44,188 nucleotides of DNA. It comes from AG-12 sp027319585. GTDB lineage: Bacteria; Chloroflexota; Dormibacteria; Aeolococcales; Bog-877. The notes below the pieces were generated by a model. The model had not been told where the DNA came from. It ran no database searches and worked only from the letters and a program-made list of their open reading frames with translations. Positions 40,769 through 44,188 of this stretch are shown piece after piece (the stretch's first letter is position 1; each line of letters opens with the position of its first letter). A program made the position numbers and the translations under genes. The stretch is taken from assembly GCA_027319585.1 (NCBI GenBank), contig DAHVMY010000014.1, positions 1 to 44,188 of the forward strand, read 5' to 3'.

Positions 40769-42286
40769 TCAGTCCCCCGCCGGCCCAGGCAGCAGGGGCG
40801 TGGCCCGGGGGGACTGGTCGGAGGCTCCGCCCGGGCTGGGTCCCGCGCCAGCCGGGCTTGGACCCAGAGCGCCCGGATACTTCCGGGGCAGCTCCACACG
40901 GAATGTGGCTCCCCCGCCGGGCGTAGGCGAGTGACGAATCGACCCGCCGTGTGAGGCCACAATCGCGGCCACGATCGCCAGGCCCAACCCGGCCCCACCT
41001 CGGGATCTGCCTCGCGCCTTGTCGAGCCTCACAAACCGCTCAAAGATCCGGTCCTGCGCCTGGGCTGGTATCCCAGGGCCATGGTCCTGGACCTCGACCA
41101 CCCCGCGGTCGTCCTCCTCAGTGACCGTGACCTCAATCTCGGTGTGATCGGGGGTGTGGACCACCGCATTACGCACCAGATTGGTCACCACCTGGCGCAG
41201 CCGCGCCTCGTCGCCGTCGACCACCACCGGAGTGGCGGCTCGGACCGTGATGGGGTGGTTGCGGTCCGCCACCAACTGATCGGCCGCACACTCGACCGCG
41301 ATCTGGGAGAGGTCCACCGGCCGGATCTCCAGCGGCCGGCCCTCGTCCAATCTCGCCAGCAGCAGCAGGTCGTCGACCAGCTTGGCCATGCGGATGGACT
41401 CGCTCTCGATCCGCTGCATCGCCTTGCCCAGGTCTTCAGGGTTGGAGGCGGCTCCACGACGGAAGAGCTCGGCGTACCCTCTGATCGAGCTCAGCGGGGT
41501 CCGCAGCTCGTGGGACGCGTCGGCCACGAACTGGCGCAGCCGGTCCTCCGAGGCCATGCGAGCCTCGAACGCCTGCTCGATCTGGCTCAGCATCTCGTTA
41601 AGGCTGACGCCCAGCTGCCCGACCTCCGTGCGCTGGTCAGTGGACTCCACCCGCTGCGAGAGGTCGCCCGCGGCGATCTTCTGGGCCGTGTCTCGGATGC
41701 GACGCAGTGGGCTCAGCCCCAACTGAACCGTCCACCAGGCCCCGGCTCCCAGAATCACCACGATCGCTGCGCTCACCAAGACCTCCAGCAGGCGCACCTG
41801 GGCCAGCGTCGCGTCCACGCCGCTCAGGGGCTCGGCGAAGACCAGGATGCTCGGGGGCAGACCCAGGCCGGAGTCCACCGGAGGGGTGACCGGCACCGCC
41901 AGGACCTGGTAGGAGCCGGCTCCGGAGACGGCCGGGACGGTGGCCTCCACCGCGTGTGAGGAGGCCGCGGCGAGAAGCCGTGAGGAGATCCTTGGTGCCG
42001 GTGCCGAACGCCCGAAGTAGGTTGCCCCGTAGGCGCCCCCGCTGTCAGCACGCACCAATTCCGCGAAGCTCCCGACCGGTACGTACACCCCAAAGCAGCG
42101 GTTGGTGCTGGTCTCGAGCTCATGCAGCAGACAGGAGTAGACCGAGCCTGACGAGTCGTTGAGCTGGGTGTCGACCTGCTGGGTCAATGAACCCTGCAGG
42201 GTGAGGTAGGTGACCGCGTCAATGGCCGCGAGCCCGATCGCCACCAGACACACCAGGCCCAGCATGAGGCGGAGCCTTAGCGACAC
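40769..42286 (-). CDS. Sensor histidine kinase
   Basis: The 505-residue membrane kinase has an N-terminal helix (about 7-29), an extracytoplasmic sensor region of about 140 residues with two cysteines (C52 and C64), a second helix (about 168-190) and a HAMP domain. The phosphoacceptor is in ASHELRTPLSSIRGYAEL. The ATPase boxes are NLVRNAVVHTP, DHGPGIP, FERFVRLD and GGAGLGLAIV. A Pro/Gly-rich tail of about 35 residues follows. The GTG at 42286 lies two bases after the response regulator stop. The signal sensed is unknown. Confidence 0.93.
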   Translation of the reverse strand: MSLRLRLMLGLVCLVAIGLAAIDAVTYLTLQGSLTQQVDTQLNDSSGSVYSCLLHELETSTNRCFGVYVPVGSFAELVRADSGGAYGATYFGRSAPAPRISSRLLAAASSHAVEATVPAVSGAGSYQVLAVPVTPPVDSGLGLPPSILVFAEPLSGVDATLAQVRLLEVLVSAAIVVILGAGAWWTVQLGLSPLRRIRDTAQKIAAGDLSQRVESTDQRTEVGQLGVSLNEMLSQIEQAFEARMASEDRLRQFVADASHELRTPLSSIRGYAELFRRGAASNPEDLGKAMQRIESESIRMAKLVDDLLLLARLDEGRPLEIRPVDLSQIAVECAADQLVADRNHPITVRAATPVVVDGDEARLRQVVTNLVRNAVVHTPDHTEIEVTVTEEDDRGVVEVQDHGPGIPAQAQDRIFERFVRLDKARGRSRGGAGLGLAIVAAIVASHGGSIRHSPTPGGGATFRVELPRKYPGALGPSPAGAGPSPGGASDQSPRATPLLPGPAGD

Positions 42287-42288
42287 GG

Positions 42289-42981
<693 letters not shown>

Positions 42982-43366
42982 AGCGCCTCCAATCTTGCTG
43001 CCGCCACCTGAGAGTTGCCTGTGCGCACCCTGAGACCACGTGGGGAATGGTCGCTCATTGCACCGCGTCACGAGCGACGCAAGTCCCACCAAGCTCCCAG
43101 ACTCGTCTCAGCCTTTCCAAAGCTGGGGATGAGATCGTGGTCCTTGCTGGCCGCCGCCGGCCATTCAACCCTCCCTCCCCGCAGCGGCCCGGCACAGGCC
43201 GGGCCGCTGTATCCGGGGCCGGACCTCCCTCCAGGTCAACACTGGCACCTGATAGTCTTGGAGTTCGGATCAGAGCCATACACGACTGTGGGCAGGCGCT
43301 CAAGGTTGGGGGGCCGTCGTGACCCCAATCGACAGCCCCACCAGTCTGGTCGCAGGTTCGATCTCA
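42982..43366. other. Intergenic region between the response regulator and tRNA-Ala
   Basis: About 385 bases with no recognisable gene. It contains a strong hairpin (43183-43208) and presumably the promoters of the two-component operon and of the tRNA, which I could not place with confidence. Confidence 0.5.
43183..43208. terminator. Perfect 11-bp GC hairpin
   Basis: AGCGGCCCGGC and GCCGGGCCGCT flank the loop ACAG. There is no T run, so it may be a non-canonical terminator, a transcription barrier or a protein-binding palindrome. Confidence 0.45.
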
Positions 43367-43438
43367 GGGGCCGTGGCGCAGCGGCAGCGCGCTTCCTTGG
43401 CATGGAAGAGGTCGAGGGTTCGATTCCCTCCGGCTCCA
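43367..43438 (+). tRNA. tRNA-Ala (anticodon GGC)
   Basis: The full cloverleaf folds over 72 bases. The acceptor GGGGCCG pairs with CGGCTCC and includes the G3-U70 pair that identifies alanine tRNAs. The D arm is GCGC/GCGC. The anticodon arm CTTCC-TTGGCAT-GGAAG has anticodon GGC. The variable loop has five bases. The T arm is GAGGG-TTCGATT-CCCTC. The discriminator is A at 43438. CCA is not encoded. Confidence 0.95.
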
Positions 43439-43622
43439 CGCCGTGCGTCTTGCTCGCATCCTCGACATGATGGATGACGGCCGGGTGATGCGTTCCTCGT
43501 CGCCCAAGCTAGGCGGTCTGGGGTCGTGGAGTAAGAGATGTAGCACGGTGGCCCGGTGATCACCACGATGCGAGCATCGATCTCTGTAGTACGGTATCTG
43601 GTCCCGATCAGAGGATCGCGTT
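43439..43622. other. Intergenic region between tRNA-Ala and the toxin-antitoxin locus
   Basis: The region has no recognisable gene. It contains a GGTGATCACC palindrome (43555-43564) and a CGATGC-GA-GCATCG hairpin (43566-43579). A 10-base inverted repeat pairs TGCTCGCATC (43451-43460) with GATGCGAGCA (43567-43576). Its position after a tRNA suggests an insertion-prone junction. Confidence 0.4.
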
Positions 43623-43876
43623 ATGGCGATCACGGCTAGCGAGGCGCGTCGACAGCTGTTCCCGTTGTCGAACAGGTCAACGACGATCGTACCGCGATCG
43701 AGATCACATCCAAGCGCGGCAACGCTGTGCTGATGTCCCTGGCCGAGTACGAGGCGCTTCAGGAGACCGCCTACCTGCTCCGGTCGCCCACGAACGCTCG
43801 CCGGCTGCTGGAGTCACTGGCGCAAGCGCAGGCGGGTGAACTGATCGGGCATCCACTCGACACCGCCGACGAGTGA
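43623..43876 (+). pseudogene. YefM/Phd-type antitoxin, frameshifted
   Basis: The start reads MAITASEARRQLFP. After a one-base shift it reads VVEQVNDDRTAIEITSKRGNAVLMSLAEYEALQETAYLL, the typical YefM antitoxin, ending at TGA 43874-43876. Adding one C to the CCC run at 43661-43663 restores an 84-residue protein. The DNA-binding N-terminus and toxin-neutralising C-terminus are therefore out of frame. It is either a real mutation or a homopolymer sequencing error. The stop overlaps the toxin start. Confidence 0.85.
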
Positions 43877-44070
43877 GGCTGGTCCTTACGCCGCGTGGGT
43901 GGGAGGACTACACCCACTGGCAAATCGCCGACCGGCAGAAACCCGAACGGATCAACCGCCTGATCGGCGAGGCGCTGCGTGTCGGCGGCCATGAGATTCT
44001 GACCGGAGACGGCCACGAATCTGACCGCTGGCGGCCACGGGAATTGACCACTGGCGGCCACGAAACCTGA
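43873..44070 (+). pseudogene. YoeB-type toxin gene truncated by an insertion element
   Basis: From GTG 43873 the product reads RLVLTPRGWEDYTHWQIADRQKPERINRLIGEALR, the N-terminal 36 residues of a YoeB/RelE-fold ribosome-dependent mRNA interferase. At 43980 the sequence changes to the repeat-rich end of an insertion element, and the frame runs on to a TGA at 44070. The catalytic C-terminal half of YoeB (the conserved Glu, Arg, His and Tyr) is missing, so the toxin should be inactive. Confidence 0.85.
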
Positions 44071-44072
44071 CC
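43987..44072 (+). repeat. Four terminal direct repeats of the IS21-like element
   Basis: The core units GGCCATGAGATTCTGACC, GGCCACGAATCTGACC, GGCCACGGGAATTGACC and GGCCACGAAACCTGACC are evenly spaced at about two helical turns. They probably bind the transposase. Confidence 0.75.
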
Positions 44073-44113
44073 ACGTCGCCTGGTATGGGTCCCAGTCCGC
44101 CGACAAGAGAAGT

Positions 44114-44162
44114 CCCCCCTGGGTTTAGCTGAGCGTGTTCAACCACCCAGCGCCCAGGAGGG
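44114..44162 (+). promoter_or_regulatory. Stem that hides the transposase ribosome-binding site
   Basis: CCCCCCTGGG (44114-44123) can pair at nine of ten positions with CCCAGGAGGG (44153-44162), which contains the AGGAGGG site of the istA start. The stem would block translation when transcripts enter from outside. Confidence 0.45.
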
Positions 44163-44168
44163 ACCCCC

Positions 44169-44188
44169 GTGAAGTTTGCAGAGGAAGT
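44169..44188 (+). CDS. istA: Start of an IstA-like transposase (partial)
   Basis: GTG 44169 follows AGGAGGG and encodes M-K-F-A-E-E before the window ends. IS21-family IstA proteins commonly begin MKSAEE or similar, and the terminal repeats upstream fit. Only six codons are visible, so the call depends on context. Confidence 0.55.

Larger units (their letters stand above)
43980..44188 (+). mobile_element. Left end of an IS21-like insertion sequence
   Basis: The element appears to begin at TGTCGGCGG (43980) inside the toxin gene and runs past the window. Four imperfect direct repeats of the form GGCCAyGa...TGACC begin at 43987, 44011, 44033 and 44056, spaced 22-24 bases, like the multiple terminal transposase-binding sites of IS21 elements. 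CCGCCGACA (44097-44105) is an inverted copy of the first nine bases. An IstA-like start follows at 44169. The other end and the target duplication are not in view. Confidence 0.75.

Noticed and set aside
43338..43366. GGTTCGATCTC just before the tRNA, like a second T arm or an att repeat
   Set aside because: The flanking bases do not pair as a T stem, and the match to the tRNA 3' end is too short to call an attachment site.
43300..43633. Minus-strand reading frames across tRNA-Ala with ESNPRP/GNRTLDL-type peptides
   Set aside because: These are well-known spurious proteins produced by reading the antisense of tRNA genes.

Overview
The window is very GC-rich chromosomal DNA from a bacterium. 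Coding density is high, GTG starts are frequent, and neighbouring genes often overlap by ATGA or GTGA. The gene content (MurT/GatD lipid II amidation, an F420-type split-barrel protein, a MarP-like protease, an LCP wall ligase, a homodimeric glycyl-tRNA synthetase, an InhA/FabI-like reductase) suggests a Gram-positive-like lineage near Actinomycetota and Chloroflexota. A Dormibacterota-like member would fit. This placement is inference from gene content only. Many transcription units show a TANNNT -10 box exactly six bases before the start codon, so leaderless mRNAs seem common.

Layout. 1-9220: tail of an unknown gene, a broken SDR gene, glycyl-tRNA synthetase, a cysteinyl-tRNA synthetase fused to a glycosyltransferase-like domain, recO, a CNNM/CorC-type membrane protein, prs and glmU. 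9301-20625: an energy-metabolism region. It holds a small b-type cytochrome operon, an enoyl-CoA-hydratase-like gene, endonuclease III, a cupredoxin lipoprotein, a second lipoprotein and a ClC channel. It ends with a six-gene operon that combines a Rieske/cytochrome b complex with two CydA-like (cytochrome bd subunit I-like) proteins and no CydB. 20727-31505: holA, rpsT, ispE, murT-gatD, a lipoprotein, ppk1-PPOX-rpiA, a small membrane protein and a MarP-like protease. 31857-42981: a MarR-MFS operon with tandem operators, fabI, an LCP protein with a membrane-anchored beta-propeller protein, a large GH63-like glycosidase, a Fur-family regulator coupled to a metal-type permease, and a two-component system. 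43183-44188: a GC-rich hairpin, tRNA-Ala(GGC), and a YefM/YoeB-type toxin-antitoxin locus damaged by a frameshift and by the end of an IS21-like element that runs off the window.

How it works together. The two cytochrome b clusters would take electrons from menaquinol. I see no CXXCH haem c motif in the predicted proteins, so the cupredoxin lipoprotein is the most obvious one-electron acceptor encoded here. The Rieske/b/CydA-like operon is the strongest candidate for an unusual or undescribed complex. Other items worth attention are the CysRS-glycosyltransferase fusion, the Fur-family/permease unit with its palindromic operator, and the widespread leaderless promoter architecture.
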